Shown here: piece after piece, positions 1 to 8,039 of the stretch
Position numbering within the stretch: position 1 is the stretch's first letter
Layout of the letters: every line of letters begins with the position of its first letter
Assembly: GCA_016124425.1 (NCBI GenBank)
Contig: WGNT01000125.1
Span: 1 to 39,854 of the forward strand
DNA from: Cytophagales bacterium
GTDB taxonomy: Bacteria; Bacteroidota; Bacteroidia; Cytophagales; Cyclobacteriaceae
Reading direction: 5' to 3'
DNA length: 39,854 nucleotides
Made by a program: the position numbers and the translations under genes
Notes under the pieces: generated by a model
Told to the model about the DNA's origin: nothing
Seen by the model: the letters and a program-made list of their open reading frames with translations, nothing else
The model's database searches: none

Positions 1-15
1 ACAAATAATTTTTAT

Positions 16-1263
16 ATGGGCAAGGTATTTCAATCGCTTCAACTAATCACCCCTGATGGTATCTCAGATCCAGCCGATTATTTATATAATGGCCATACAA
101 TTGAAAAAATAACTTCATTAACAACACAATCTGTAAATGAAATTATAGATTGTTCAGGTTTATTTGGTTCTTTGGGATGGATAGACTTACGCTGTTTTAC
201 CGGTGAGCCAGGCCTGGAACACAGGGAAACAATAGAAAGTCTCTGCAACACACTTGCTCATGGGGGCTTTGTTCAAGCGGTTATTCTTCCAAATACTAGC
301 CCTGTACTCCAATCCAAAAATGAAATTGCTTTTGTACAACAGCGGGCGCAACAATATTTCCCAAAATTACATATTCAGGCTGCGATCACACATAATGCCG
401 CTGGGGAGGATTTTACAGAAATGTTGGATCTTAACCATCACGGTATTCGGATATTTGGTGAAGGGACAAATCCTTTATCCCATTCGGATAGGATGATGAA
501 GACGCTTCAATATTTGCAAAAATTCGACGGGATTCTATTCGATCACGCATATGATCCCATGTTGGCATTGTATGGACAAATGCACGAGGGAGTAAGTTCT
601 ACACTGCTTGGTTTAAAAGGTATTCCTCCCCTTGCGGAAGAGGTTGCCGTTCAAAAGAACCTGTCTATTCTAAGGTATAGTGGCGGTAATTTGCATTTTC
701 AGACCATAAGCACTGCTTCAGCGGTAAACCTGATAAGAATGGCAAAGGCTGAAGGACTCCATGTGACGGCTGATGTATCGCTATATCAATTACTCTTTTT
801 GGATGAGGATCTTTTTGAATTTAACACTTCTCTCAAGGTGATGCCGCCTTTTCGTGCCCAGGAAGACCGTGATGCGCTGATCGAAGGCCTTCGTGACGGG
901 ACTATCGATGCGCTGGTTTCAAACCACATCCCGCAGGACTTTGACTCCAAACACATGGAATTTGATTTGGCACCATTTGGGATGATCGGCATTCAAACCT
1001 TCGCGGCGGGTCTTACATTACTTGAAAAGGAATTGGGTTGGCCCCTATTGATAGAAAAAATAACCGCCGGTCCGGCGCGGGTAATCAAAGAAAATATTGA
1101 TCCTGTTACCTCTATGACCATTTTTGATCCGTTAGCCACTTGGACGTTGGATGCGTTGTCCAATGTATCTTTGAGTCAGAACAGTCCTTGGCTTAATACA
1201 ACGCTCACCGGAAAAGTCCGTTATGTAGTAAATGGACCGAAAATGTTAGAAGTTAATGAATAG
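16..1263 (+). CDS. Dihydroorotase-like protein lacking the metal site (PyrC/PyrX type)
   Basis: A 415-residue amidohydrolase-fold protein with the overall layout of class I dihydroorotase, the enzyme that closes carbamoyl-aspartate to dihydroorotate in pyrimidine synthesis. Landmarks are DLRCFTGEPGLEH (57-69), where active enzymes have DxHxHxREPG, the PNTSP stretch (92-96), and SNHIPQ (302-307), where active enzymes have TDHAPH. Both metal-binding histidines of the first motif and the catalytic aspartate are therefore replaced, so I read it as a non-catalytic paralogue like the PyrC-prime subunits that pair with aspartate transcarbamoylase. Bacteroidota usually carry such a degenerate copy beside a complete one elsewhere; that is family knowledge, not visible here. 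It is first in a five-gene plus-strand operon, and its end overlaps the next gene by 8 bases. The family call is firm; the actual role is inference. Confidence 0.85.
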   Translation: MGKVFQSLQLITPDGISDPADYLYNGHTIEKITSLTTQSVNEIIDCSGLFGSLGWIDLRCFTGEPGLEHRETIESLCNTLAHGGFVQAVILPNTSPVLQSKNEIAFVQQRAQQYFPKLHIQAAITHNAAGEDFTEMLDLNHHGIRIFGEGTNPLSHSDRMMKTLQYLQKFDGILFDHAYDPMLALYGQMHEGVSSTLLGLKGIPPLAEEVAVQKNLSILRYSGGNLHFQTISTASAVNLIRMAKAEGLHVTADVSLYQLLFLDEDLFEFNTSLKVMPPFRAQEDRDALIEGLRDGTIDALVSNHIPQDFDSKHMEFDLAPFGMIGIQTFAAGLTLLEKELGWPLLIEKITAGPARVIKENIDPVTSMTIFDPLATWTLDALSNVSLSQNSPWLNTTLTGKVRYVVNGPKMLEVNE

Positions 1264-1771
1264 GTATTTTGTGATCGGTTTTCCCTTCGGTTTTGCCGCA
1301 GGCCTGATATGTGTTATGGGTTTTGTTGTTATGTATCTATTGGAGATCGAACCCATTAGTATGGTTTTGATCCTGGGGTATATAATCACGCCGGTTTTTG
1401 TGTTTTCAGGAATTAAGCTGTTTAGGGACCGGCACAATGGAGGGGAATTGTTTTTCAGTCAGGGTATGACAGTGGGGTTTTTCGTGTACACGATAATGGC
1501 AGTGATCTCTGCTGCGTTTATAGGGTTTTTTTTAGCATGGGCCCCGGATGTGCATGATGCCTTTAAAACGATGAATATTGAGCTACTTAATGAAAAAAAA
1601 GATGTACTGGTGGCGCAATTAAACCAAGAAGCGTTCGATCAGACCTATGAGAGTATCCGCCAAATGAGTATCATGGATGTCGTTATGAATGATTTTTTAA
1701 GAAAAGTTATTCCGGGATTGTTTTTTACAATTTTAATTTCCATAATTTTAAAGAGAACTTTAACTGGATAA
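1256..1771 (+). CDS. DUF4199 family membrane protein (first copy)
   Basis: A 171-residue integral inner-membrane protein. Four hydrophobic segments are visible (about 5-27, 33-53, 73-97 and 146-166). Between segments three and four lies a polar, helix-prone stretch (about 103-145) rich in charged residues. This arrangement and the following paralogue match the DUF4199 family, common in Bacteroidota and of unknown function. The ATG lies inside the last codons of the preceding dihydroorotase-like gene (ATGAATAG overlap), so the two are almost certainly translationally coupled. The next DUF4199 gene starts 5 bases after this stop. The two copies probably act together or form a heteromer, and the neighbouring glycosyltransferases suggest an envelope or polysaccharide context, but no function can be assigned. 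Confidence 0.8.
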   Translation: MNRYFVIGFPFGFAAGLICVMGFVVMYLLEIEPISMVLILGYIITPVFVFSGIKLFRDRHNGGELFFSQGMTVGFFVYTIMAVISAAFIGFFLAWAPDVHDAFKTMNIELLNEKKDVLVAQLNQEAFDQTYESIRQMSIMDVVMNDFLRKVIPGLFFTILISIILKRTLTG

Positions 1772-1776
1772 ATGTT

Positions 1777-2322
1777 ATGGAACAAAACCCTTCACCGTTA
1801 GCCCGTGCTGCCAAAACCGGAACGTACATAGGTTTAATTATGGTAATTATTACCCTCTTAATTTATTTCGTGGACTATACGCTACTTTCTTCATTTTGGG
1901 TAGGTATTGGTATTTTGATTTTGTTTGTTGGTGTTATTCTTTACGTCGGATTTGATTTCCGGAAGGCCAACGGCGGCTATCTGGGGTTTGGACCTGCGTT
2001 TCAATTCGCATTTGTTACATTGGCCGTAAGCGGTTTGATTGGATTGCTGGGGAACATGCTCCTATACCATGTAATTGATCCCCAACTCCCGGAACAGCTT
2101 GTGGAAAGCCAGTTAGAAAATATGTTGGCGATGATGGACCGCTTTGGAGCGGGAGATAACATAACCGGCGAACAACTGGATGAAATGCGTGAGGGACTCG
2201 AGGTGAACTACACAGCAGCCGGTCAGGCGCAAAGCTTCGGGTTTGCATTGATTCTCTATGCTATTTTCGCGTTAATTATTGCCGCTATAATCAAAAAGAA
2301 AGATACTTCACTGGACTACTAA
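1777..2322 (+). CDS. DUF4199 family membrane protein (second copy)
   Basis: A 181-residue membrane protein with the same plan as its upstream neighbour: hydrophobic segments near 16-35, 39-58, 75-99 and 151-172, and a charged middle region (about 102-148) before the last helix. The FDFRKANGGYLGFGPAF stretch (54-70) corresponds to the LFRDRHNGGELFFSQGM stretch of the first copy; the shared NGG-plus-aromatic pattern supports paralogy. It ends in a lysine cluster (IIKKKD), consistent with a cytoplasmic C terminus. The GT2 gene begins 6 bases downstream, keeping it inside the operon. Function unknown; the tandem DUF4199 pair followed by two GT2 genes is an arrangement I recall from other Bacteroidota. 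Confidence 0.8.
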   Translation: MEQNPSPLARAAKTGTYIGLIMVIITLLIYFVDYTLLSSFWVGIGILILFVGVILYVGFDFRKANGGYLGFGPAFQFAFVTLAVSGLIGLLGNMLLYHVIDPQLPEQLVESQLENMLAMMDRFGAGDNITGEQLDEMREGLEVNYTAAGQAQSFGFALILYAIFALIIAAIIKKKDTSLDY

Positions 2323-2328
2323 TCCTTA

Positions 2329-3291
2329 ATGCTACAACTATCGATTGTCATCCCCGTCTTCAACGAAGAGGAATCATTGCCGGAATTAACGGCTTGGATT
2401 CAAAAGGAAATGGCGATACACCAGTATACCTACGAGATTATTTTTGTTAATGACGGCAGTACCGATAGTTCATGGTCAGTCATAACGGACCTAGCAGAGC
2501 AAGATCAAAGAATTAAGGGAATTGAGTTTATCCGCAACTATGGTAAGTCAGCAGCACTGGATGTTGGTTTTTCCAAAGCGCAAGGTGACGTAGTCGTTAC
2601 CATGGATGCGGATTTACAGGATTCCCCAGAGGAAATCCATCCACTTTATCAAATGATAACCCTAGAAGGCTTTCATTTGGTGTCTGGTTGGAAAAAAAAG
2701 CGTCATGATCCGATCACGAAAACCATCCCTTCCCGCTTTTTTAATGCGGTAACCCGCTTATTATCGGGCATCAAACTTCACGACTTTAACTGTGGACTGA
2801 AGGCATATCAAAACAAGGTGGTAAAGAACATCCACATTTACGGAGAAATGCACCGTTATATTCCATTGATTGCCAAGTGGCAGGGTTTTGCCAAAATTGG
2901 GGAGCGCGAGGTAGTTCACAGAGCGAGAAAATACGGGGTTACCAAATTTGGCATCGAGCGCTTTGTAAACGGCTTTCTGGATCTAATATCGGTCTCCTTC
3001 GTTAACCGGTATAAGAAAAAGCCAATGCACTTTTTCGGTGCTCTGGGGACGATTTCATTTCTTTCCGGATTTATTATCACGGTTAAACTGACTATTGAGA
3101 AACTGAACGCGCTGAATAAAGGCACATCGGTCCGCGAAATTACGGATCAGCCACTTTTCTTCTTGGCCTTGGTGGCATTAATTGTCGGAGTGCAGCTATT
3201 TCTTACCGGATTTCTTGCGGAAATGATGACGTCAAACAATTCTAGGCAGTCCGATTACACAATATCGAACGAAATCAATCTATTGGGATAA
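2329..3291 (+). CDS. Family 2 glycosyltransferase with two C-terminal membrane helices (DPM1/GtrB-like)
   Basis: A 320-residue GT-A fold transferase. The N-terminal catalytic part shows IPVFNEEES (8-16), NDGSTD (41-46) for nucleotide-sugar binding, and DADLQD (93-98), the DXD metal-binding site. Two hydrophobic helices follow (about 230-255 and 272-300), as in polyprenyl-phosphate glycosyltransferases of the DPM1/GtrB/ArnC group, which move a sugar from a nucleotide donor to a lipid carrier on the cytoplasmic face of the inner membrane. The sugar cannot be told from sequence. Its stop overlaps the ATG of the next GT2 gene by one base (TAATG), indicating coupling. It probably supplies a lipid-linked sugar for surface glycan assembly; this role is inferred from the family. 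Confidence 0.88.
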   Translation: MLQLSIVIPVFNEEESLPELTAWIQKEMAIHQYTYEIIFVNDGSTDSSWSVITDLAEQDQRIKGIEFIRNYGKSAALDVGFSKAQGDVVVTMDADLQDSPEEIHPLYQMITLEGFHLVSGWKKKRHDPITKTIPSRFFNAVTRLLSGIKLHDFNCGLKAYQNKVVKNIHIYGEMHRYIPLIAKWQGFAKIGEREVVHRARKYGVTKFGIERFVNGFLDLISVSFVNRYKKKPMHFFGALGTISFLSGFIITVKLTIEKLNALNKGTSVREITDQPLFFLALVALIVGVQLFLTGFLAEMMTSNNSRQSDYTISNEINLLG

Positions 3292-4250
3292 TGGATTTCT
3301 CCGTCATTATCCCAGTATACAATCGTCCGGATGAAGTTGCTGATCTTGTCGCTAGCTTATGTCGGCAGGAAGTGCTTCCTTTCGAAGTTATTGTTGTAGA
3401 AGATGGTTCTACAATATCCTCTAAAGAACAAGTGATGGCTTTTTCTAAAATGATTAACCTCACCTATGTTTTTCAGGAAAATACAGGGCAGGGCTTTGCC
3501 CGAAATCATGGAATGGCTATAGCTTCAGGCGATTTTTTTGTTTTTTTTGATTCAGATTGCGTCGTTCCGCCTACCTATTTCTCGGTACTTTCGAGGGCAA
3601 TTCTTGCTGAAAGCCTTGATGCCTTTGGTGGTCCAGATGATGCGGGACAAAACTTTTCGCCCTTTCAAAAAGCGATGAATTTCAGCATGACATCTTTATT
3701 GACCACGGGAGGAATCCGTGGCAAGATGCGCAATCCGGAGAAATACCAAGCCCGGGGTTACAACATGGGGTTTTCCCGACGGGTGTTCGAAGACCTAGGA
3801 GGGTTCATTGATCCCAACCGTGCAGAGGATATTGAAATAAGTATTCGTATCAAAAAGGCAGGCTATACGTTGGCACTCGTGAAGGATGCATTTGTTTATC
3901 ATCACCGAAAGAATACACTTCAGTCCTTTTTGAAACAAAGTTTTCAGTTTGGGAGTAATAGGGTGTTTATCTCCGGGTATCATCCTGAAGCTATCCAACT
4001 GGTCCATCTACTACCACTTGGGTTTCTACTCGGGATTTTCGCCATGGTGGTTTCCACAATGGCGTTTCCATGGCTTTTTAGTATCCTTGCGGCACTGTAC
4101 CTTCTGTGGTCGTTTGCCCTTTTTGTCACCGCTACTTTTGAATACGGTTCTATAAAGATAGGGCTGCTAGCGGTGATTACGTCTATAGGCCAATTATGTG
4201 CCTATGGGGCCGGTTTTATGAAGCAACTGATGGTGAAGTATTTCTCCTGA
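3291..4250 (+). CDS. Family 2 glycosyltransferase, membrane-anchored
   Basis: A 319-residue GT2 enzyme distinct from its neighbour. It carries VIIPVYNRPDE (5-15), EDGST (37-41) and the DSD metal motif (87-89). The later GGFIDPNRAEDIEIS stretch holds the acidic pair typical of the catalytic base region (the ED/E motif). The last 90 residues are strongly hydrophobic (two or three helices from about 232). It begins one base inside the preceding stop codon and closes the operon. Transfer of a sugar onto a lipid-linked or surface acceptor is the expected activity; donor and acceptor are unknown. Confidence 0.86.
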   Translation: MDFSVIIPVYNRPDEVADLVASLCRQEVLPFEVIVVEDGSTISSKEQVMAFSKMINLTYVFQENTGQGFARNHGMAIASGDFFVFFDSDCVVPPTYFSVLSRAILAESLDAFGGPDDAGQNFSPFQKAMNFSMTSLLTTGGIRGKMRNPEKYQARGYNMGFSRRVFEDLGGFIDPNRAEDIEISIRIKKAGYTLALVKDAFVYHHRKNTLQSFLKQSFQFGSNRVFISGYHPEAIQLVHLLPLGFLLGIFAMVVSTMAFPWLFSILAALYLLWSFALFVTATFEYGSIKIGLLAVITSIGQLCAYGAGFMKQLMVKYFS

Positions 4251-4383
4251 AAAAAACGCAGCGATGCTTTTTGAGTACTAACGTAGCGATACCATTATCC
4301 GGGGTGACGACCGCATCCCGCCGTTGCGACCGTGAATGTTTCATGAAGGTTGCCGGAAAGGAGGGCCGTATCGGCCTGCCCGG

Positions 4384-5184
4384 CTAGCGAGCTAGATTGT
4401 CGGAACGATTTTCGTTACTTTTCGGTGCTTTTTTACAGATAAACAGCACTTCTTCCTGAGGTAATCCGAAGCGTCGTATAGTTTCATTTGGTAGAGACTT
4501 TACGAAGGTATTTTCCTCAATCATGAGGCCCGATTCTTCAAGTCTCCGAGCATAATCTTTTCCATATTTCCTTACATGGTCCCTTTGTCCAAACATCCTT
4601 TCCCGCACTACAGGGTCTATGACGCTGTTGTCCTCCAAGGTCCTTTCCAAATCATAAACCGGCGATTGGATGATGCCCCATCCTCCTGCTTTCAATACCC
4701 GGTTGATTTCCTTACACGCAGCAATATCATCCGTAACATGTTCTAATACATGATTGCAAAAAACGACGTCAAAGCTGTCTGCTTCGAAAGGCATTTGGTG
4801 GATATCCATCTTTATCTGCGCCAGGGGAGATTCCAGGTCTCCAGTGATGTAGGCCAGATTAGGTAGTTGCTGAAACCTATCGATAAAGCAGAGTTCTGGT
4901 GCGACATGAAGTACTTTAAGCTTCTCGGTAAAAAAACCTGTTTTTTCTTTCAAGAAAAGCCACATCAACCTATGTCGTTCCAGGCTTAAGCAGTGAGGAC
5001 AAAGCGCGTTTTCTCTAGCTTTTCGTCCATACGGAAGAAATTTACGAAGCTGATGTCCGCATACGTTGCACACGACGTCGTTACCACGATAAAACACAGC
5101 CGCCACCCTTAGGAATAGATGGCTGACTTGTTGTAGGTATCTACGTGGAATATAACGGATTGTCCAGCTTATTAGAGTTTTCAT
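4384..5184 (-). CDS. SAM-dependent methyltransferase with N-terminal zinc ribbon
   Basis: A 266-residue protein. I start it at the ATG rather than a GTG four codons upstream. Cys39/Cys42 and Cys62/Cys65 form a CxxC-x19-CxxC zinc ribbon ahead of a class I methyltransferase domain. The domain shows a degenerate motif I (VLHVAPE, 91-97), an acidic end of strand 2 (TGDLES), MPFEADSFDVV (131-141) and the usual HVLEHV motif (145-150), followed by an EINRVLKAGG segment. This is the Methyltransf_11 plan of small-molecule or lipid/sugar methylases. It stands alone on minus, tail to tail with the glycosyltransferase operon and divergent from the exporter genes. A role in surface glycan modification is possible but not shown. 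The last residues (NENRSDNLAR) are low in homology signals. Confidence 0.8.
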   Translation of the reverse strand: MKTLISWTIRYIPRRYLQQVSHLFLRVAAVFYRGNDVVCNVCGHQLRKFLPYGRKARENALCPHCLSLERHRLMWLFLKEKTGFFTEKLKVLHVAPELCFIDRFQQLPNLAYITGDLESPLAQIKMDIHQMPFEADSFDVVFCNHVLEHVTDDIAACKEINRVLKAGGWGIIQSPVYDLERTLEDNSVIDPVVRERMFGQRDHVRKYGKDYARRLEESGLMIEENTFVKSLPNETIRRFGLPQEEVLFICKKAPKSNENRSDNLAR

Positions 5185-5277
5185 AGGAATACGCACGAGA
5201 AAATTTTAAATTGCAAGTTAAGCATAGTTTAAACATTTCCCTATGAGGGTAGCAATAGAGCAAAACTACAAAGGCTT

Positions 5278-5299
5278 TTTATTTCAATGGTGAAATAAA
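5278..5299. promoter_or_regulatory. Perfect 9-bp dyad in the divergent promoter region
   Basis: TTTATTTCA and TGAAATAAA are exact inverted copies separated by four bases. The dyad lies between the minus-strand methyltransferase and the exporter operon, about 35 bases upstream of that operon's likely -7 element. Position and symmetry suit an operator, but an AT-rich hairpin without function is possible. Confidence 0.35.
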
Positions 5300-5334
5300 T
5301 TGCTTATTGGGGGATATTTTGGCATTGAAAAGTT

Positions 5335-5342
5335 TAAATTTG
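5335..5342 (+). promoter_or_regulatory. Candidate -7 element (TAAATTTG) for the exporter operon
   Basis: The octamer matches the Bacteroidota TAnnTTTG consensus exactly and would place transcription start near 5349, giving a short leader before the ATG at 5363. No good TTTG was found at the -33 position. The element argues against the longer TTG-initiated reading from 5300. Confidence 0.4.
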
Positions 5343-5362
5343 TAAGTGTAAATTACAATTTG

Positions 5363-6679
5363 ATGAATAAGAACCTATTATACGTAGCCATTGGGAGTAT
5401 CATTGTTATCGTTATTTTATATTTTTCTTTGGGTTCCAGTGGCCCGGGAGGAATCCATGATATCACTGCATCTGTCATTCAGGGGAAGTTTACGGTGGAG
5501 ATTACTACTACCGGAGAGCTGGAAGCCCTGAGGTCTGTACAGGTATTCGGGCCAAGTGATGCCCGAAGGTTTAGGATTGGCAGTTTTACGATCGACAAAA
5601 TGGTGGATGAAGGAACCGTTGTAAAAGAGGGTGATTTTATATGTTCCATAGACAAAACGGAGTTATACGGAAGACTGGAGGATAAGCGGCTAGACTTGGA
5701 GCAGACAAAAGCCCAATTTGAGCAGATCCAGTTGGACACCTCGCTGAATTTACGACAGGAGCGGGATAACATCCTAAATATGGAATACATTGTCCAAGAA
5801 CAAGAACTGATTTTGGAACAGTCCCAGTACGAACCTCCGGCAGTGATCAAACAAAACAGGTACAACTTAGAGAAGGCCCAACGTGAACATCAACAGGCAT
5901 TGGAGCGGTACCGGATAAAGAGTTTACAGGAACGGGCAAGGATGATAGAGGTCGGAGCCAAACTTAGGGAAGCTCAGACGGAGGTCGATCAAATGATAGA
6001 CGTATTGGATAAGTTCGTCGTGAAGGCTCCTCAAGATGGTATGGTCATTTATGTTACGAATCGAGGGTCAAAGGTAAAAGAGGGCTCTCAAATCAGTTCA
6101 TGGAACCCTGTAGTGGCTACGCTGCCAGACCTTACCGTTATGCAAAGCATCACCTATATCAATGAAGTAGATATCCGGAGGGTTAATGTTGGTCAAGAAG
6201 TTGAAATCGGGCTTGATGCGTTCCCGGATAAGAGGTTTACCGGCACAGTGACAAAAGTAGCTAATGTAGGTCAACAGCGGCCCAACTCTGATGCAAAGGT
6301 TTTTGAGGTTATTATCCGAATTAACGAAAGTGACGATTTACTTCGCCCAGCAATGACCACGAGCAATGCGATTATCGCAGATGAACTTAATGACGTACTA
6401 TATGTACCTTTAGAGGCTATTAATGTTGAAAACGACAGTATCAACTACGTCTATCTGAAGAACGGGATAAAGCAAGAAGTGTTGATGGGACTGACGAATG
6501 CCAATGATGTCGTCATTGAGAAAGGGCTGAACCCCGGCGATAAAGTTTACTTGTCCACGCCAGGTTGGGGTGAAGATCTTTCCGTAAAGTTGTTGGATGA
6601 ACTAAACGGAAAGCGGAATCTTGATGCTCCTAGGGTTACTGCTGACAGGAGTCAGGGCTTTTTGAAAGACACCCCTTGA
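5363..6679 (+). CDS. HlyD/MacA-type periplasmic adaptor of a tripartite exporter
   Basis: A 438-residue membrane-fusion protein. I chose the ATG at 5363, which directly precedes an N-terminal anchor (NLLYVAIGSIIVIVILYF), over an upstream TTG. After the anchor come a beta-barrel/lipoyl half (about 40-90, GTVVKEGDFICSID), a long coiled-coil hairpin rich in E, Q and R (about 95-205), the second lipoyl half (VVKAPQDGMVIYV), and a membrane-proximal domain. Such adaptors bridge an inner-membrane transporter to an outer-membrane TolC channel. The next two genes encode exactly these partners: the permease begins 43 bases on, and TolC overlaps the permease. Substrate unknown; MacA-like proteins handle macrolides, peptides or lipids. 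Confidence 0.88.
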   Translation: MNKNLLYVAIGSIIVIVILYFSLGSSGPGGIHDITASVIQGKFTVEITTTGELEALRSVQVFGPSDARRFRIGSFTIDKMVDEGTVVKEGDFICSIDKTELYGRLEDKRLDLEQTKAQFEQIQLDTSLNLRQERDNILNMEYIVQEQELILEQSQYEPPAVIKQNRYNLEKAQREHQQALERYRIKSLQERARMIEVGAKLREAQTEVDQMIDVLDKFVVKAPQDGMVIYVTNRGSKVKEGSQISSWNPVVATLPDLTVMQSITYINEVDIRRVNVGQEVEIGLDAFPDKRFTGTVTKVANVGQQRPNSDAKVFEVIIRINESDDLLRPAMTTSNAIIADELNDVLYVPLEAINVENDSINYVYLKNGIKQEVLMGLTNANDVVIEKGLNPGDKVYLSTPGWGEDLSVKLLDELNGKRNLDAPRVTADRSQGFLKDTP

Positions 6680-6722
6680 CATCCTATTTAACTAAAAAGC
6701 TCAACCTATCACACGGGAAATT

Positions 6723-8039
6723 ATGTTGAATGAAAGGTTATTTGCCAACCTGCATATTGCTTTTGAGGCAGTTGTGGCTAATAAGTTGCGCTCGCTATTG
6801 ACAGCATTGGGAATTATTTTTGGAGTTGCTGCAGTAATTGCCATGTTGGCAATAGGAAACGGAGCACAACAGGAAATCCTAGAACAAATTAAACTTGTCG
6901 GTGTCAACAATATTGTCATTACCCCAGTAGTAGAGCAGGTCGAAGAAGAAGTAAATGAAGACAGCGGCCTTGGACGTGAGAAAGGAAAATTCTCTCCAGG
7001 CCTTAAACTGTTGGATGTAGATGCTGTTTTGAATACGATTCCTGGCATCAAAAAAATCAGTCCCGAAGTTGTTTTTGATACGTACATTGTAAAAAGCGGC
7101 TTGCGTCGGTCTGCGAAATTGGTAGGGGTGACCCCCGCCTATTTTGATGTGTTGGATTTTCGCCTGAAAGATGGAAGGATGTTCAGTGAGAAGAATTTGG
7201 TCAAAGGGGACGCCGTGTGTATTATCGGTAGGAGTGTGCAAAGTAAATTTTTCCCAAAAGAAAATCCCATAGGCAAGAAAATAAAAAGCGGCAATCAATG
7301 GCTGGAGGTAATTGGGGTATTGGAGGAACGGCTCGTTTCTGAATCCAGTATCTCAAAACTTGGAATAAGGGATTTCAATATGGACGTATATGTGCCCATT
7401 CAGACTATGCTGGTAAGGTACAAAAATCGGGATCTTGTAACCGAAGCCGGTCTCATGAATGTAGAGGGCCCTTCTGCTAGTTCCAATTACCATCAGATTG
7501 ATAAGTTAGTCGTACAGGTGGAAGAAAGCGGAGCACTTACTCCGACGGCGGAGGTGCTATCCAAGCTGCTTGAGCGACGGCATTTCGATGTGGTAGATTT
7601 CGAAATTACCATTCCGGAACTGCTGTTAAAGCAACAGCAGCGTACCCAAAACATTTTTAATATCGTGCTTGGCGCTATTGCCGGCATTTCACTACTTGTC
7701 GGCGGTATCGGGATAATGAACATCATGCTGGCCTCTGTGATGGAAAGAATAAAAGAAATAGGACTAAGACTTTCGTTGGGAGCAAAAAAATCCGATATTG
7801 TGAATCAGTTCCTTTTTGAAGCTGTGATGATAAGTGTGTCCGGTGGGATCATAGGCGTAATCCTTGGGATCGTGCTCGCACACATGGTGTCCACTTTTGC
7901 CGAATTTCCCACGATTATTACTATGCCGTCAATCATTTTGTCGTTTGGCGTGGCAGCAACCGTCGGATTGGTATTTGGAATTGCCCCGGCCAGGAGGGCG
8001 GCTAGTCAGGATCCTATAACTTCTTTGCGATATGAATAA
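6723..8039 (+). CDS. MacB/FtsX-type ABC transporter permease without ATPase domain
   Basis: A 438-residue inner-membrane permease. Helix 1 (about 22-45, LRSLLTALGIIFGVAAVIAMLAIG) is followed by a large MacB periplasmic core domain (about 50-285), and then the three-helix FtsX unit (about 312-338, 363-390 and 400-425) including GGIGIMNIMLASVMERIKEIGLR. No Walker A, signature or Walker B motif is present, unlike E. coli MacB, where an ATPase is fused in front. No separate ATP-binding gene lies between adaptor and permease, so the nucleotide-binding subunit must come from elsewhere. The stop overlaps the TolC start by 8 bases. It likely powers mechanotransmission-type export through the adaptor and TolC. 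Confidence 0.9.
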   Translation: MLNERLFANLHIAFEAVVANKLRSLLTALGIIFGVAAVIAMLAIGNGAQQEILEQIKLVGVNNIVITPVVEQVEEEVNEDSGLGREKGKFSPGLKLLDVDAVLNTIPGIKKISPEVVFDTYIVKSGLRRSAKLVGVTPAYFDVLDFRLKDGRMFSEKNLVKGDAVCIIGRSVQSKFFPKENPIGKKIKSGNQWLEVIGVLEERLVSESSISKLGIRDFNMDVYVPIQTMLVRYKNRDLVTEAGLMNVEGPSASSNYHQIDKLVVQVEESGALTPTAEVLSKLLERRHFDVVDFEITIPELLLKQQQRTQNIFNIVLGAIAGISLLVGGIGIMNIMLASVMERIKEIGLRLSLGAKKSDIVNQFLFEAVMISVSGGIIGVILGIVLAHMVSTFAEFPTIITMPSIILSFGVAATVGLVFGIAPARRAASQDPITSLRYE